64,000 nt of DNA from Massariosphaeria phaeospora (lineage: Eukaryota > Ascomycota > Dothideomycetes > Pleosporales), in NCBI GenBank assembly GCA_011032825.1, contig JAADJZ010000016.1, positions 62,001 to 126,000 on the forward strand, in the 5' to 3' direction. Every line of letters starts with the position of its first letter. Position 1 is the stretch's first letter. Positions 46,782-58,131 of this stretch are shown in pieces. A program made the translations under genes and the position numbers. Below the pieces are notes generated by a model, which was not told the origin of the DNA, searched no databases, and worked only from the letters and a program-made list of their open reading frames with translations.

Positions 46782-47978
46782 TTTGACGGGCAGCGAGCCA
46801 AAAGTGGACGGCCCGTCACGTTTTTGCCCTTGCGAATTTGTTTGCGTAGTGGCTTGTCATCCTCTGAGGTGTCATCGTCGTTCTTCGTTGGGATTTTTGG
46901 CTGAGGCTTCGCCCTCTTGTAATGTTTCGTTGGCTGTGGCTTGTCACCCTCTGAAGTGTCATCATCGTCCTTTGGCGGAGGTTTAACTTTCTTAGCACGT
47001 TTCGTTGGCTGCTCACTCTGGTGTTGCGCGAACGGGTTCGTGCGATTTCTCATCCTGGGTCTCTCCATTGATCTCCTTGTTGATTTCTTGCAAAGGGATA
47101 ATTGGAACTCCCAGGAACTGAGATCTCGGGATGACCTGGATGCCGGTGTTGACGGGATCGCCAAATTGCAGAGTTTTCTGTCCCTTGTGTCCACGGATTT
47201 TATGCTCTTGTATCCTGAGTTTCACTGTACCGTACTGGTCGAGGAAGAATTTCTTGTCGATTTGTAACATCCTTACATCATCTGGGAGAATGAAATCCAT
47301 AGTCTTCCCGCTGTCTTTTACCGGGATGCGTCTATCTCGTTTTCCTTTCGCCGGTTTGGGTGTGTTCTTGCCATACTCGTGTCGAGCAGTCTGGCAGACA
47401 AAACATGAGTCAATCGATACCGGGTTATACGAGTTAAAACCGGCTGACATTCCTGCTGAGTGTGTTGAACTGCATGCCCAAGCATATTCTTTCGCTTCCA
47501 AGGCCTCACTTGGGAAAGTTGCCTGATCCGGAGTCTGATGATTGTCCATGTCTACCAATGTTTTTGATTTCTTCCTTGGCTTCGCATCATTATCTTTAGC
47601 AATAAGGTAGAACAACTTCTTGTTTCCCAGCCAAGTTTTCTCAACGTTCTTGTTCTTTGTACCTTCTGTTTGAATGACGGGAATCTGTGAGAAATCCATT
47701 CCTGGCGGCGTTGCCGGGATGTCTCGGTAATGTTAATATTTCGAACTCTGGCCAAGAGCATTCATGGCAGTCGTGGTTAGGCTGGGCCCGGCAGACGTGG
47801 CAGGAATAACGGGGTTGTGTATCGCATCTGGGTGTATAACTTGGAAAACTTCTTTGAGCAAAAACTGTTCCGCCTCTTTCAAAAGTTTACTCTTGCTGTC
47901 CGCGGTGCGAAGGGTTCCTATCGTGGCGTTTCTCTCAATGTACTGCAAAAACGTGGAACCCTTGAAGTTTGTAGTCAT
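46754..47978 (-). CDS. Orphan gene between two repeat copies (possible frameshift)
   Basis: Proposed exons are 47747-47978 and 47701 downward, joined by a 45-nt intron. The first encodes MTTNFKGSTFLQYIERNATI onward. After the junction the frame runs through MDFSQIPVIQTEGTKNKN to about 47013. A Lys/Asp-rich C-terminus with an internal duplication (DDDDTSEGDKP / NDDDTSEDDKP) continues in a different frame to TAG at 46754-46756. Joining the two needs an unrecognised intron or a one-base frameshift near 47030-47060. No known domain is seen. Direct repeat copies flank the gene at 48023 and 46687, and the stop codon lies in the second. It may be a lineage-specific or decaying gene. Confidence 0.42.
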
Positions 47979-48022
47979 CTGCCGGGTTCGCCTCTCTTCA
48001 ACACAAACGAATGCTCTATATG

Positions 48023-48117
48023 CGATCCTCCTGACAGTGTACGAGATACCAGGATGTCGCAAGAGGATCGGCACTGCGTCTACATACCCCCACTGTACCC
48101 AGCATACAGAGTAATGT
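48023..48117 (-). repeat. ~95-bp dispersed repeat, reverse copy
   Basis: On the minus strand it reads GACATTACTCTGTATGCTGG to CTGTCAGGAGGATCGC. An AAGAGGATCG also occurs inside it on the plus strand. Confidence 0.8.
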
Positions 48118-48932
48118 CCTATACGGTATTAGTAGACCATAGCGGTAACATGCTGTGAAGTTTCTTCGCAGCTATTCCAAAGCCTGTCTGAAGTCTACAT
48201 CACCTAACATTGACATCATTTTAAACAGACAAGAGTGGAACATCTTGTTATATCTGTGAACTGTAAACCACCAAGTCTAACAGACGGCAACACATAGGGC
48301 CTATTCGAGGCGTGGTATAACAGGTATAACAGGACTTAGTTAGATAAGAATTGAGATATCAGCCAAGAACAGACGCTGCCTGACAAGACACGGACCAAGA
48401 TGTTGGATTGGTTAGAGTAAGGAGGAGAAACCAAGACGTGGTGGAGGATTGATAGTAGTTGAGCACAGGTTACAAACCACATGCAAAAGAGATAACACGG
48501 CACCGCTGTTGTCTACTAACCTGCCCAAGGTCTCCTACCAACCTGCTGAAATGGCAGGGCAGACATGGCGTCGTAGAGGGCGATGCAGAACGATGTTGAG
48601 CTGAATGCCTTGACTAGGTCGAATAACAAAATGGTAAACGTCACTCACCTACGTCGAACCTCGATATTTCCCCAATAAATTCTTCTAGGGTACCATACAA
48701 GAGAGTTTTTGCAAGCTCATAGCGAGAGAACCCTTCTGTTTCCACCAACACAACATCGCTAACCACTCCAACCATTTTCAACAATAACCCGAAGTCGTAC
48801 TGACTTTGAATTCATGGCGACCCAGAAGTCATAATATACTACACTACCAACTCAAACAAACGCATGTCTTATTACCAGCCGTTAATCTGCAAAACCAACA
48901 AGAAATAACAGACCATGTATCTACAAACCTTG
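48118..48932. other. Intergenic
   Basis: 815 nt. It holds one copy of a short dispersed motif (AGTTTTTGCAAGCTCATAGC at 48704) and a GAGGGCGATGC matching the inverted repeat at 33.7 kb. No gene was seen. Confidence 0.4.
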
Positions 48933-50288
48933 CTACCCAACAACCGTCACCACAACCGGCCTCCCTTCCTCACTCCCCACCACCCTCCTCACCAACCCCA
49001 GAGCCCCCTCCATCCACTCCGCCCAACCCTGCATCCCCGCCCCAAAAACCACCCACACACCCACCACGCCCAGCACCATCCTCCAGCCATCGAGTCTCAC
49101 CCGATGAGCCGCCGCACCCCACCACACGCCCTCCACCGCCCACACAGCGCGATCCCTCGCCCTCCAAACCACGCCATCAACACTCTGCATCAGAGCGCTG
49201 AGCCACGGCGGCCCATGTGCGAAACACACGCGCAGCCCACGCACAGCCGCAACCAACGCCATACCGAGCAGCCATGCCGCACGTCTCAACGCCGCCCGCG
49301 CCGCGCGGCCAAAGCACCATTCAAGGCCGGCGAGCGGGACGAGATACCATAGCGCTACGGCATGTGCGACGTGGCCGTAGCGGCGCGTTTCGTAGAGCAG
49401 CGCGAGGAGCAGGGCGTTGCCAAGGGGGCCGAGGTGGGCGTGGAGGTTGAGGAGGAGGGTGGCGGGCAGAAAAATGTAGTTGTGGAGGATGGAGAGCATG
49501 GAGGGGGGGATAGAGCAGAAGAGGAGGCGCACGGGTGAGAGGGCGATGGAGAGGAAGAGGGTGGATAGGCTGGTAAGGATGGTGGTAAACGGGTCGAAGA
49601 TGGTGCTTGTAGGGCCGAGGATCGGATGTATAGTTATAGTGGCGTTGTGTTGCACTGCGGGAGTGGAGCTTGTGGCAGCTGAGAAGGGGTTGAAATGTGG
49701 AAACGAGATGGAGACAAGGAGAAGGAGAAGCACGGGGAGTAGTATGGCCCATGGGGTTGCGGCGTCGTCGCTCATCAGTGGCACCGGCTGGCTTCCAGCG
49801 CCATCACTCGCGGCCTCTTGAATTCTCTTCCAGAACTCTCCCGTCCACTCACCAAGCTGCCTCCAAATCCACCACGGACCTACCACCGCTTCCCTCACCA
49901 CGCCAAGAACCTCATCCTGCATCTCCGTTAACGCCTCATCCCCCTCCGGCACCTGCGCCATCGCAAACAGCGCGTCTAACGATATTCTGCTGCCCTCTGG
50001 AATTTTCCTTTTCCTGTCATCCTTCTTCACCCCATCTCTTTTCGCTTGTGCTCTCAGAACATGTTCTTCGGGATATGTATCCCGGACATCGTACACCGAG
50101 CCGGACGTTGGCCGTACTTTCGACCGGAAGATCCGCGTGTGCTTGCCGGGAACGGGGACTGTGTGGTGCGGGTAGCGCGCCAGACGCGGTTTGGGCGGCG
50201 GCTCTGGGTCGAATTGGGTGCCGGGGTAGGGGGTGAAGTAAAATACGTTGTCACGGCCGCGGACGGCAGCTGTTGAGTAGCCGGACAT
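48933..50288 (-). CDS. Multi-spanning membrane protein of unknown function
   Basis: Single exon of 451 residues. The N-terminal 150 residues are hydrophilic (DNVFYFTPYPGTQFDPEPPP) and probably cytosolic. Hydrophobic spans follow: WAILLPVLLLLLVSISF, TILTSLSTLFLSIALSPV, MLSILHNYIFLPATLLL, LGNALLLALLY, HAVALWYLVPLAGLEW, LLGMALVAAVRGL and MVLGVVGVWVVFGAG. There is no signal peptide and no motif I recognise. The codon third positions are very GC-rich at the C-terminal end, which creates dense ORF shadows on the plus strand. The start at 50288 is the only plausible ATG of the frame. Confidence 0.72.
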   Translation of the reverse strand: MSGYSTAAVRGRDNVFYFTPYPGTQFDPEPPPKPRLARYPHHTVPVPGKHTRIFRSKVRPTSGSVYDVRDTYPEEHVLRAQAKRDGVKKDDRKRKIPEGSRISLDALFAMAQVPEGDEALTEMQDEVLGVVREAVVGPWWIWRQLGEWTGEFWKRIQEAASDGAGSQPVPLMSDDAATPWAILLPVLLLLLVSISFPHFNPFSAATSSTPAVQHNATITIHPILGPTSTIFDPFTTILTSLSTLFLSIALSPVRLLFCSIPPSMLSILHNYIFLPATLLLNLHAHLGPLGNALLLALLYETRRYGHVAHAVALWYLVPLAGLEWCFGRAARAALRRAAWLLGMALVAAVRGLRVCFAHGPPWLSALMQSVDGVVWRARDRAVWAVEGVWWGAAAHRVRLDGWRMVLGVVGVWVVFGAGMQGWAEWMEGALGLVRRVVGSEEGRPVVVTVVG

Positions 50289-51083
50289 GTCTGGTGAGCT
50301 ATGGCGGTACCTTTGAGGTTGAGAACGAGTTTTGATCGATAATGTTGATAGCTCTTCTTTTGTATGGGTCAGGTTATATTATGCAGATGGGTTGTACTTT
50401 GTTGAGTGATTGTAGATTACAGATTGAGCAAGCAGTGTGTGACCTCGAAATGGGCGTATGGCATGTTGAAGACTCGTAGAAGACGGCATGGAGTCGAGTT
50501 ATTTTAGGAAAAGAGGTAGACGACAATGGGACAAAGAGTGCTCTTTGATTGGCGTCGCTTCATGGTGTGAACTCAAAGACGACTCCTAATTTGACAAAGA
50601 GACCGCGTCTTGCAAGGCACAATGCTGGTTGTTTGATATGAAAACTCGACGAATCATCGAACAGCAGGTGCACTCGCAAGTGACAACATATAGAAGACGA
50701 GGACGACACGCGTGATCAATACGTAGTAGTATGTGGTTGTGATTTGAAGTAAATACCACAAAAGCGAAATCATAGCGATATACAATATGACCAACGCCGA
50801 AATATTGAAGGATAACGCCAAGGAAACACACCATCAGAAAATGATGGTGCCTGGACAACAACAACACAACAGTAACACCGGCCCAGAGCATCAGCCACAA
50901 GGTCCCACCCTTACATAATTAAGAAGCTCATAACAAAGTCGCGTTTTCATCATGACACAAGTTCCGAACACCACGATGCGGTCCTACCTCAACCAAAGGT
51001 TGGTGGTCACAATCATCGTAACCCAGATAAACAACCAAACGCCATCATAAGTGCATACAAAGAAACATGAAACAGAATATGAC
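50289..51083. other. Intergenic between two minus-strand genes
   Basis: 795 nt. No feature was seen. It presumably includes the promoter of the membrane protein gene and the 3' UTR of the C2H2 regulator. Confidence 0.4.
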
Positions 51084-52997
51084 TCATTGAGTCATATTCA
51101 TATACGCATCGAACTGAAAGCTGTCGAGATCACCGTTCGCTGAACTAGGGGCGTTGAAGGCAGCGAATGGGGCCGACGAATCGGCCATGTCACTCGAGTT
51201 CACGTACATGCCATCGTAGTCGACAAATTGACTCGAGTCAAGCTGGTTGTTGTTCATGTCGGCGGTGGGTTGAGCAGAGTACGACGGCGAGGCCTCGGTG
51301 TAGTCATATGCCGAGTCAAGGTTGCTGTGCGAAACGCCTATGCTCTCTGAACCGCTGTCTGCGGGTGACGACGAAATCTGTACAATTTGCTTGTTCTCGA
51401 CTTCCACTTCTCTGATCCAGTGTTCCTTCAGGATCTCCATAGCGGGTTTATCACCTCCGCCAATGCCACCCCGTTTCTGGTCGTGCTTGCCCTTCCTGCC
51501 TCGCGTGCGAGGGTTGAAATGAGCGCGTCGCAGGTGGGCAGCAGCGTTATAGTATGCGCCATATACCTTCTTATTGCGACAGTGTTTGCAACTTGCCAGA
51601 AATTTCCCATCGGAGGAGCTATCGATGCAAATGTAGCCCTTTCGTGTCGACGCGTGTGCGCGGGCAACGTGACGCTCTAGCTCGTGCGTGCCGCGAAACC
51701 CATCTGGGCGTTCATCGCAAAAGTGACACATGACTTTCGGATGCTGAGGTCGAATATAGGGAGTTTTAGTGAGAAGACCAACGTCTTTGGACGAGCCGTC
51801 TCCAGACGTTATCCGCACCATCTTTTCTGTGGATAGTGCAGAGTTGGTCTGGTCGTCATTCTCGACTGCTTTCGGGGCAATCTTGCGCTCTGCTTGCGCC
51901 ATAATTTCACGCTCGCGCCGGGTTTGTCGCGAAGAACTCGACAAGCCCGAAGCGCTACTCGCGTTGCTGTCGCTTGAACATGAAGTCGACCTCCACATAT
52001 CCTCCGCCAGGCACGACTGATACTCGGAAGAAACAAGTGCAGATGCACATGCAGAGGCATGTGCAGGGGAGAGAAACGTTTCACTGGATGAACCAGTGAA
52101 ACCAAGGAAATGAGAGGAAGTATCAGCACAGGCGCTGATAGTTTTCGCATCATAATCAGAAGGAAATGAGAAAGAACCATCCTCAGGGAGGATTGGCATA
52201 ACATTAGAATCAGAATTCATACGCAACATTGACACGTTTTCAAGAAATAGAGGGTTGTAACTGCCCTGGCGACCCATGACGTTACTCGATTGAGTAACAG
52301 GAGTCGTCAGAGCAGTGGAGCTGGGCGAGATGGAGTCGTCTGACGACGGGCTCCACTGCGCATTCGGCGTCAGTTGTACATGTAGTTGATGGGGATTGTG
52401 ATTGTGGGCAAAGGTAAGGGGGGGTGAGGGCGACATTTGAATGTGATTCATGTATTCATCGGGAGTGTACTCAACAACGCCAGTGTCGAGGTAGGGCTCG
52501 GTTTCGGCGATAGGGTGGAGGAAGGATTGCTTCCGCATTGATGCCGAGTCCGAAAAGAGTGTGTATTCGTTGGTAGCCTGCTCCTCGGCTGCGGACTGCC
52601 AGGAAGGCATGGCGGATGCGGAGCGCTGGAGTGTGCAGTTGCCGGTGCCGGAGGTCGAGGAAACGGAGCGGCTCATGGCGATAGGTACGGGAGCCGAGTG
52701 GGATCGGGAACTGAGGTCGAGAGTCTACGGGGGGTTAGAACGGGCAGCGCGGACCAAAGAGGTGTTCCATACAGGAGTGTGTGCGAACATGGCTGCGGTG
52801 CAGGGCATGGAGCGAGGCACGTCGGCGGCCATCGCGGGCTGGGCGGCGGTACTGAAGGCATTGCTGGGGACATTGGCGGCGGCCTGTAACCACAGCTGCT
52901 GTCTCTGCTGGTCGGAGAGGCCGTTCCAGAGATCCTGTTTGGCCTGCTCGAGGATGTCGGGCTGGAGGTTGGCGGTGCTGCTGAGGGCCGCGGCCAT
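51084..52997 (-). CDS. Fungal C2H2-type zinc finger transcription factor
   Basis: Exons 52773-52997 and 51084-52724 (48-nt intron, donor GTATGG, branch TTCTAAC) give 621 residues. The N-terminus includes LQPDILEQAKQDLWNGLSDQ; a Ser/Thr-rich region follows. Around residues 405-480 are two linked zinc-binding modules: C-x2-C with H-x4-H (MCHFCDERPDGF, LERHVARAH), and C-x2-C with H-x4-H (SCKHCRNKKVYG, AAHLRRAH) followed by a basic RTRGRKGKHDQKR patch. The C-terminal ~150 residues are acidic and Ser/Asn/Gln-rich, like an activation domain. This is a fungal-type regulator; targets are unknown. A (CCA)n run abuts the start codon. The short first exon makes the protein 91 residues longer than the main ORF. 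Confidence 0.85.
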
Positions 52998-54103
52998 GGT
53001 GGTGGTGGTGGTGGTGGTCTCGGGGGCCGGTGGGCTTGGTGTTGACGGAGCAAACTGTGCCCAGACGGTGATCAGCAGCCGTTAGCAGTCGTCAACGCAG
53101 AAGACTTACACTGGAAGGAACGCTGGACGATGGTAGATTGAGGACACGAATGGGGGGTTCAGAAAAAGGGCAAGGCGAGCGGAAAGTGAGGGATGCGGAT
53201 CGAGATGGGCGAGAGGGGCGACGATGGGCGACGCCGGGCTTTTAGCAGCAGCCCAGCGGCGGGCCGTGGGCGATGTGCTGGCTCGAGTCGGGAGCGCGTC
53301 TGACGAGCGCCCGGGCAGCGCCGCTGCGACCCACGGCTCGACCGGGCAACGCAGCGGCCGATCGCGATACGGCGGGCAGCCGATGTGCTGGTGTGCTGAT
53401 TGGCGGCGGGGCGGCAGCCAGCAGGGTGATTGGCTGCCTCAATTGCGCCTGCCTGCAACACCCGTGGACCGCAGAGGCGCGTCAGCTTGGCAGGTGCGAG
53501 GGTGCGAGCGACCCTATCGTGGCCGCCGTCTGCATCCAGTGCATCCAGTGCATCCAGGCCACTGCAGCCTGCAGGCACCCCCATCCGCCAGCTTCTGGCA
53601 TCAGTGGCAGTGCGTCCCTCGTCCACGTCCACGACCACGACCACGACCACGACCACTCGCCGTTGCTTTTTCTTGCTTTTTCGCCCTCCCCTCCCACGCT
53701 TCCACGACGCTGACCGGCGACCTCGCTCGGCCTGGTCGCACATTGCAAGGCAGAGAAGGCAAACCGCACCTCGTACCCCGTCGCTGGGGGATCGGCACAA
53801 CAATTCGCTCAGCGCCCTGCTGCAGTCAGTCGCAGCCAGCGTCCAGCCGTGTCCGCCGAGGCAGACTGCTGACTGGCCGCGTTCGTTTCGTCTCACGGTT
53901 GCCATGTGCATGAATTCATGGCCGTCACCATCTATGCGGCTCTGCGAGGGTGAAGAGAACGTCAGATTTTATATTCCCCTCTCAGTCATTCTGTTCTACA
54001 AAGTCTCCTACACTCATCAGGTCGGCAAGTCAAAGCGCCCCCTCTCAAATCCACACGACTGGTGAACTGTTCGGCTTGTGCGGCTGGGAGACCCAGGCTG
54101 AGC
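52998..54103. other. GC-rich upstream region of the C2H2 gene with simple repeats
   Basis: Dense ORFs on both strands look like GC-rich shadows. Simple repeats: (ACC)n at about 52996-53020, GTGCATCCA units at about 53530-53558 and CCACGA units at about 53621-53656. It may also hold the 3' exon of the next minus-strand gene, since GTAAGC follows its last sense codons. Confidence 0.45.
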
Positions 54104-55468
54104 TTACAATATCGACCGGCTCGAGTGGAACAGCCGCCGCAAGTTCATCCTCTGACGTGTCGGTGTCGCTGGCATGGGGGACGGCTGCCGTTCCTCCGCT
54201 CGGAATGCCTGCGGAGACGCGCCACTTGAAGAGGGCAACGAAGGAATGGGTGGCCTGCTGGACGAGGGTCGCGTCCGTCTCTGAGAGCTTCCAGGACTTA
54301 CGGCCTTGGGCTTGGTCTCTCGCCCAGGCACCCAGTACCGGTCCAACCCGTCCTCTCCGGATTCTTCCACTACCCCAAGGTCGTGAAAGTACATAACGAT
54401 CCCCTCCAATGCCACCACATCCGAAAACCGATTTGCTGTGTGCCCTCCGCCTTCCGTAAAATGCTCCATGGTGGCTATAGAACCTCTGCGGGGCGTAACC
54501 GACACTTTTTCCTCCAAGCAGATTGGGCCGGGCAGGTATACGTTCTTCTTCGCCGCTGCTGGCACTTTCCTCGCCAAGCTTTTGCGTCTAGGCATGCTCC
54601 GGCGCTGGATTCCCGGCGCCAAAGGCAGAGAAAAATGCCTTGCTCTACTCCTCGGGGAAGGAGGTCGCAGCGACCGATGTGTTCCAGACGACGTTCCGAT
54701 GCTAGGAGTGCCGTAGAGCTCCTTTGGTGTGCTAATCATTGATAGCGGCGTTGATGGCAGGTCCTTGGATTTGAAATCCACGATATTCGTCTTCAACATC
54801 TCGACTTTCTTATCCCTCAGCGTCTGCTTCACGCGCGCCTTTTCCGAAAACGAACTCTGGCGCTGTCCATCCAGTGCTTCCGAAAGCTGTTGAACTCTTC
54901 TCGAACTAGGCAGCAGAGACAGTCCCCGTATCTTCTTCTTCGACTTCGATCCGGTCTTCCCAATCAGCTTCCTGCCTTCTCTTCTCTGAGTGATGAGCGA
55001 TCTGGTGGTCGATGATCCAACATGTGATAGGCGAGGAGACATTGGACTCGGCGTTGTTCGTGAGCTGCGATTGCGCGCATAAGCAGGACATGCTGTTCTC
55101 GCGCTGATAGCTCGCCGTGGAGGATGCGGCACTGTGGTGTATAGACGGAACGCTCCGGGAGGTGCCGTCACCGCCTTTCTCTTTAGCTTAGGCCTTTGTA
55201 CAGATGGCACGTCGCTACTCATTTGTCGTGGCCGCTGTTCTTTGGACCACAAATCGTACGGAGCCGTGATTATGATACTTGGACTTGCGATAGGACTCAA
55301 CGCAGGTGGCGTTGGATCATCATCTATCATGAAGGTACGAAGACCCTCTGTCACGTCGACCGAAATGTCGAGAGAGCTTACAATTCTGCTGACGGTTCCT
55401 GGAGCGGGCGCCATTTCCGGTGGGATCTCGTAACGGACTGGTTCCTTGCCTTTTCCTTGACCGTACAT
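54104..55468 (-). CDS. Basic, mostly disordered protein of unknown function
   Basis: 454 residues from MYGQGKGKEPVRYEIPPEMA. The frame is open upstream, but that part is unlike coding sequence. The protein is Arg/Ser/Pro-rich with basic clusters (TGSKSKKKIRGL, RRSMPRRKSLARK). One better-ordered segment near residue 340 (NRFSDVVALEGIVMYFHDLG) is followed by DGLDRYWVPGRETKP. No named domain is visible; nuclear or cytoskeletal roles would be guesses. At the 3' end the stop TAA overlaps a GTAAGC donor, and splicing to an acceptor near 54014 would change only the last few residues. Confidence 0.68.
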   Translation of the reverse strand: MYGQGKGKEPVRYEIPPEMAPAPGTVSRIVSSLDISVDVTEGLRTFMIDDDPTPPALSPIASPSIIITAPYDLWSKEQRPRQMSSDVPSVQRPKLKRKAVTAPPGAFRLYTTVPHPPRRAISARTACPAYARNRSSRTTPSPMSPRLSHVGSSTTRSLITQRREGRKLIGKTGSKSKKKIRGLSLLPSSRRVQQLSEALDGQRQSSFSEKARVKQTLRDKKVEMLKTNIVDFKSKDLPSTPLSMISTPKELYGTPSIGTSSGTHRSLRPPSPRSRARHFSLPLAPGIQRRSMPRRKSLARKVPAAAKKNVYLPGPICLEEKVSVTPRRGSIATMEHFTEGGGHTANRFSDVVALEGIVMYFHDLGVVEESGEDGLDRYWVPGRETKPKAVSPGSSQRRTRPSSSRPPIPSLPSSSGASPQAFRAEERQPSPMPATPTRQRMNLRRLFHSSRSIL

Positions 55469-55891
55469 TGCAGCTTGAGATTGGAAGAGGTTGTTGCCAG
55501 TAACCCGTAGGAGGTAAAGAGATGTCTGGACAATTTTCTTTGTCTTAAGGGGGCAGGCTGTTTTCGGAAGGCGGCATAGCGCCCAGAAGACCATCCCGTA
55601 GAGGAACAAAGAAAAACGCCAGCATATCCATCGTAAGCAACAACTTCTGAGAGCGGAATGTGGTCAATTTCTGATGATTGGTCTCTGGTCCTCGGCAGCG
55701 ACGTCGTCTTCACCCGTTCTTAACGCCTGCGTTGAAGTTCGACCTGAATCGTTCCAGCAAACCTCAAACCCTACTACATGTCCGAAATAACAACTCTTAT
55801 TAGATTGTTTTCCATAAAGTCTGTAATTAAGTTAGGGTTTTGTCCCTAGGCATGTTAACTCGTACGAAGTATATGTTTGAGTATTGATATA
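55469..55891. other. Intergenic up to the transposon insertion
   Basis: 423 nt; promoter side of the basic-protein gene, ending at the TA target site of the transposon. No gene was seen. Confidence 0.4.
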
Positions 55892-55916
55892 ACGTAATCC
55901 ACCACTAAGTGGAACA
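55892..55916 (+). repeat. Left terminal inverted repeat
   Basis: 25 bp, ACGTAATCCACCACTAAGTG then GAACA. It differs from the right end by one A/G. Confidence 0.95.
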
Positions 55917-55971
55917 CCCCACTGAGTGGAACAGTTTCTGCCAAGAACCTCTACTCCCTCATCAACGCGAC

Positions 55972-57671
55972 ATGTCTCAACAACAAGACGCGCAATTATC
56001 TAACCAAGAAGGCAGAATTCAGCTTGCCCTTTCTGCTTATAATAGCCAACAATTCCAAAGCCTTCGACGCGCTGCTGAGGCATTTGAGGTACCTCTTACA
56101 ACACTCTCTCGCCGACGCAAGGGAGTTACGCATCGCCCTGAAACTCGCCACGCCCAACATAAGCTCACTGCGACTGAAGAGCAGACGATTGTTCAATATA
56201 TCCTCGACCTCGATTCGCGAGGATTTGCGCCCCGGCTGTGCGAGGTGGCAGATATGGCTGATAAACTGCTGGCTGTACGCGGTGGTGAGCTAGTTGGCAA
56301 GCACTGGGCTGAGCGCTTCGTGACGCGTTCAGCTGAGCTTAAAATGGCCTTCAATCGAGCAAAGGATAAGCAGAGGATACTGCAGGAAGATCCTGCGGTT
56401 ATTGGCGCGTGGTTTAAGCTGGTAGAGGAGACCAAAGCCAAGTACGGCGTCTATGACGACGACGTGCACAACTTTGATGAGACTAGCTTCCAGATGGGCG
56501 TTATTGGCTCTATGAAGGTCGTTACAGGTTCAGAGAGACGCGCTCGTCCTGAGCTGGTCCAGCCAGGTGACCGCGAGTGGGTTACAGTGATCCAGAGCAT
56601 CTGCGCTACTGGGTACGCGATCCCGCCTTTCATCATCTACAAGGGACGCGTCCACATCTCAGCGTGGTACGAGGAGGCTTCAATACCGCGCAATTGGAAG
56701 CTCTCAGTCTCTGAGAACGGCTGGACCAACAACGCGCTTGGTCTGGAGTGGTTGAAGCACTTTAACGCGCATACAAAGGCGCGCTAGGTGGGGGCATACA
56801 GGCTGCTTATACTCGACGGGCACGAGAGCTACCTCAACCAGGAGTTCAAGGACTATTGCCTTGAAAACAAGATCCTTACTCTCTGCATGCCACCTCACTC
56901 GTCGCACATCCTCCAGCTACTTGACGTGGTCTGCTTCTCGCCGTTGAAGCGCAAGTACTCTCAGCGTGTTAGAGACTTGGCACGCCGGCGCGTCTTCTAT
57001 ATTAACAAGGAAGGCTTCCTGCCAGCCTTTAGAGACGCGTTTTTTGAGGTGTTTACAACAGAGAACTGCAAGAAGGCCTTTGAGGCCTTAGGGCTAGTTC
57101 CTATCAACGCGCAGGTAGTCCTTGATCGTCTTGAAGTACGGCTGTGTACTCCGCCACTACCCCCCGCACCAGAGACGCCGTGGCAGTCAAAAACACCAAG
57201 CAATACGCACGAGTTTGGATCTCAGTCAAAGCTTGTACGCGAGTCCTTTACTCGATCACCTGTTACAGCCTAGGCAGGCTTCTCCCAGCTTATAAAAGGT
57301 GGTGAGCTGATGCTGCACCAAAACGCGCTTCTTGCTGCCTGCAACAGAGAGCTTGAAGAGCAACTAGCAGAGATAACTAAGCGAAAATCGCGCAAAAGAA
57401 GCAGATCCAGCAGGGTGGTACTATGGAGTATAGGAGTGCTGCAGCGCAGGTAGCTGCCGAGGCGTCTGCAGGGCCTCAGCGATCAAAGAAAGCTCGTGGT
57501 GGTAGTGATCAAGAACGAGCCCAACCAGCTCTACGGCGCTGTAGGAACTGCGGCGGGACTGGGCACAATGCGCGAACGTGCAAAAAGAATACAGAGGCAT
57601 TTTCTAAATTAGATGCTAGCACGACGTACGTAGGCTCTTTGTTTGATAGCGATGAAATTAAAGATGCGTAA
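55972..57671 (+). pseudogene. DDE transposase (pogo/Fot1 type), interrupted
   Basis: The frame starts at MSQQQDAQLSNQEGRIQLAL. A psq-type helix-turn-helix (AAEAFEVPLTTLSRRRKG) and a CENP-B/Tc5-like DNA-binding module (GFAPRLCEVADMADKLLAVR, GKHWAERFVTR) precede the DDE catalytic core. Core acidic residues are visible in NFDETSFQMG, LLILDGHESY and the PPHSSHILQLLDVVCF block. The frame is broken by TAG at 56785-56787 and TAG at 57271-57273, and shifts by one base around 57400. The shifted part carries a zinc knuckle (CRNCGGTGHNARTC). Each stop could come from a CAG codon by one C-to-T change. The copy should be inactive. Confidence 0.9.
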
Positions 57672-57697
57672 CATGAGTTGGTTATGCCAAGGCTTTT

Positions 57698-57722
57698 TGT
57701 TCCACTCAGTGGTGGATTACGT
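57698..57722 (-). repeat. Right terminal inverted repeat
   Basis: Reverse complement of the left end with one mismatch; followed by the TA duplication at 57723-57724. Confidence 0.95.
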
Positions 57723-58131
57723 TACTACATGATCCTACCTTATGCTACCATTTGTTCAGCTTCAATCGCTAGCGGGATACATGGGTTTTGTATTTCTCGG
57801 TTCTGTTTCTCAGTTCTATTTCTCAGTTCTATTTCTCAGTTCTATTTCTCTACCTGTATTGCGCTTAATTTTGAGTGGGAGGTTAATTCAGGGCGCTGCC
57901 CCACTATAATGTCATCCCTGCCCCGCATGGTACGTACCCCTCATCTATTTGTCATTGTCACTCGTGACCTTCTAGGTTAAAATGCTTCTTCACAATCAGC
58001 TATTCTCTGACTGTGTCGGTAAAAGTATGCCGCATGATGTGGGGCTTCATGAATCGCGCTTGGTTTACAAGTAAGCGTAGTGATAAGAACCTGTGGGTGT
58101 TTGACTAGTGAAGAGGTATTAATATCTAGCC
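57723..58131. other. Intergenic, upstream of lactonase-like gene
   Basis: 409 nt. It includes a short direct repeat of TTCTATTTCTCAGTTCTATT type at about 57800-57850. No gene was seen. Confidence 0.4.

Larger units (their letters stand above)
55892..57722 (+). mobile_element. Fot1/pogo-like Tc1-mariner superfamily DNA transposon
   Basis: The 1831-bp element is bounded by 25-bp terminal inverted repeats (ACGTAATCCACCACTAAGTG at the left) that match at 24 of 25 positions. A duplicated TA flanks both ends (55890-55891 and 57723-57724), the classic target site of this superfamily. A second partial terminal motif (CACTGAGTGGAACA) lies just inside the left end. Size and structure resemble small DNA transposons described in Pleosporales such as Molly and Pixie; exact family not determined. 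Confidence 0.93.

Noticed and set aside
53159..54065. Several 200+ codon ORFs near 53.2-54.0 kb
   Set aside because: Shadows created by GC-rich simple repeats; all frames on both strands are open and no intron signals fit.
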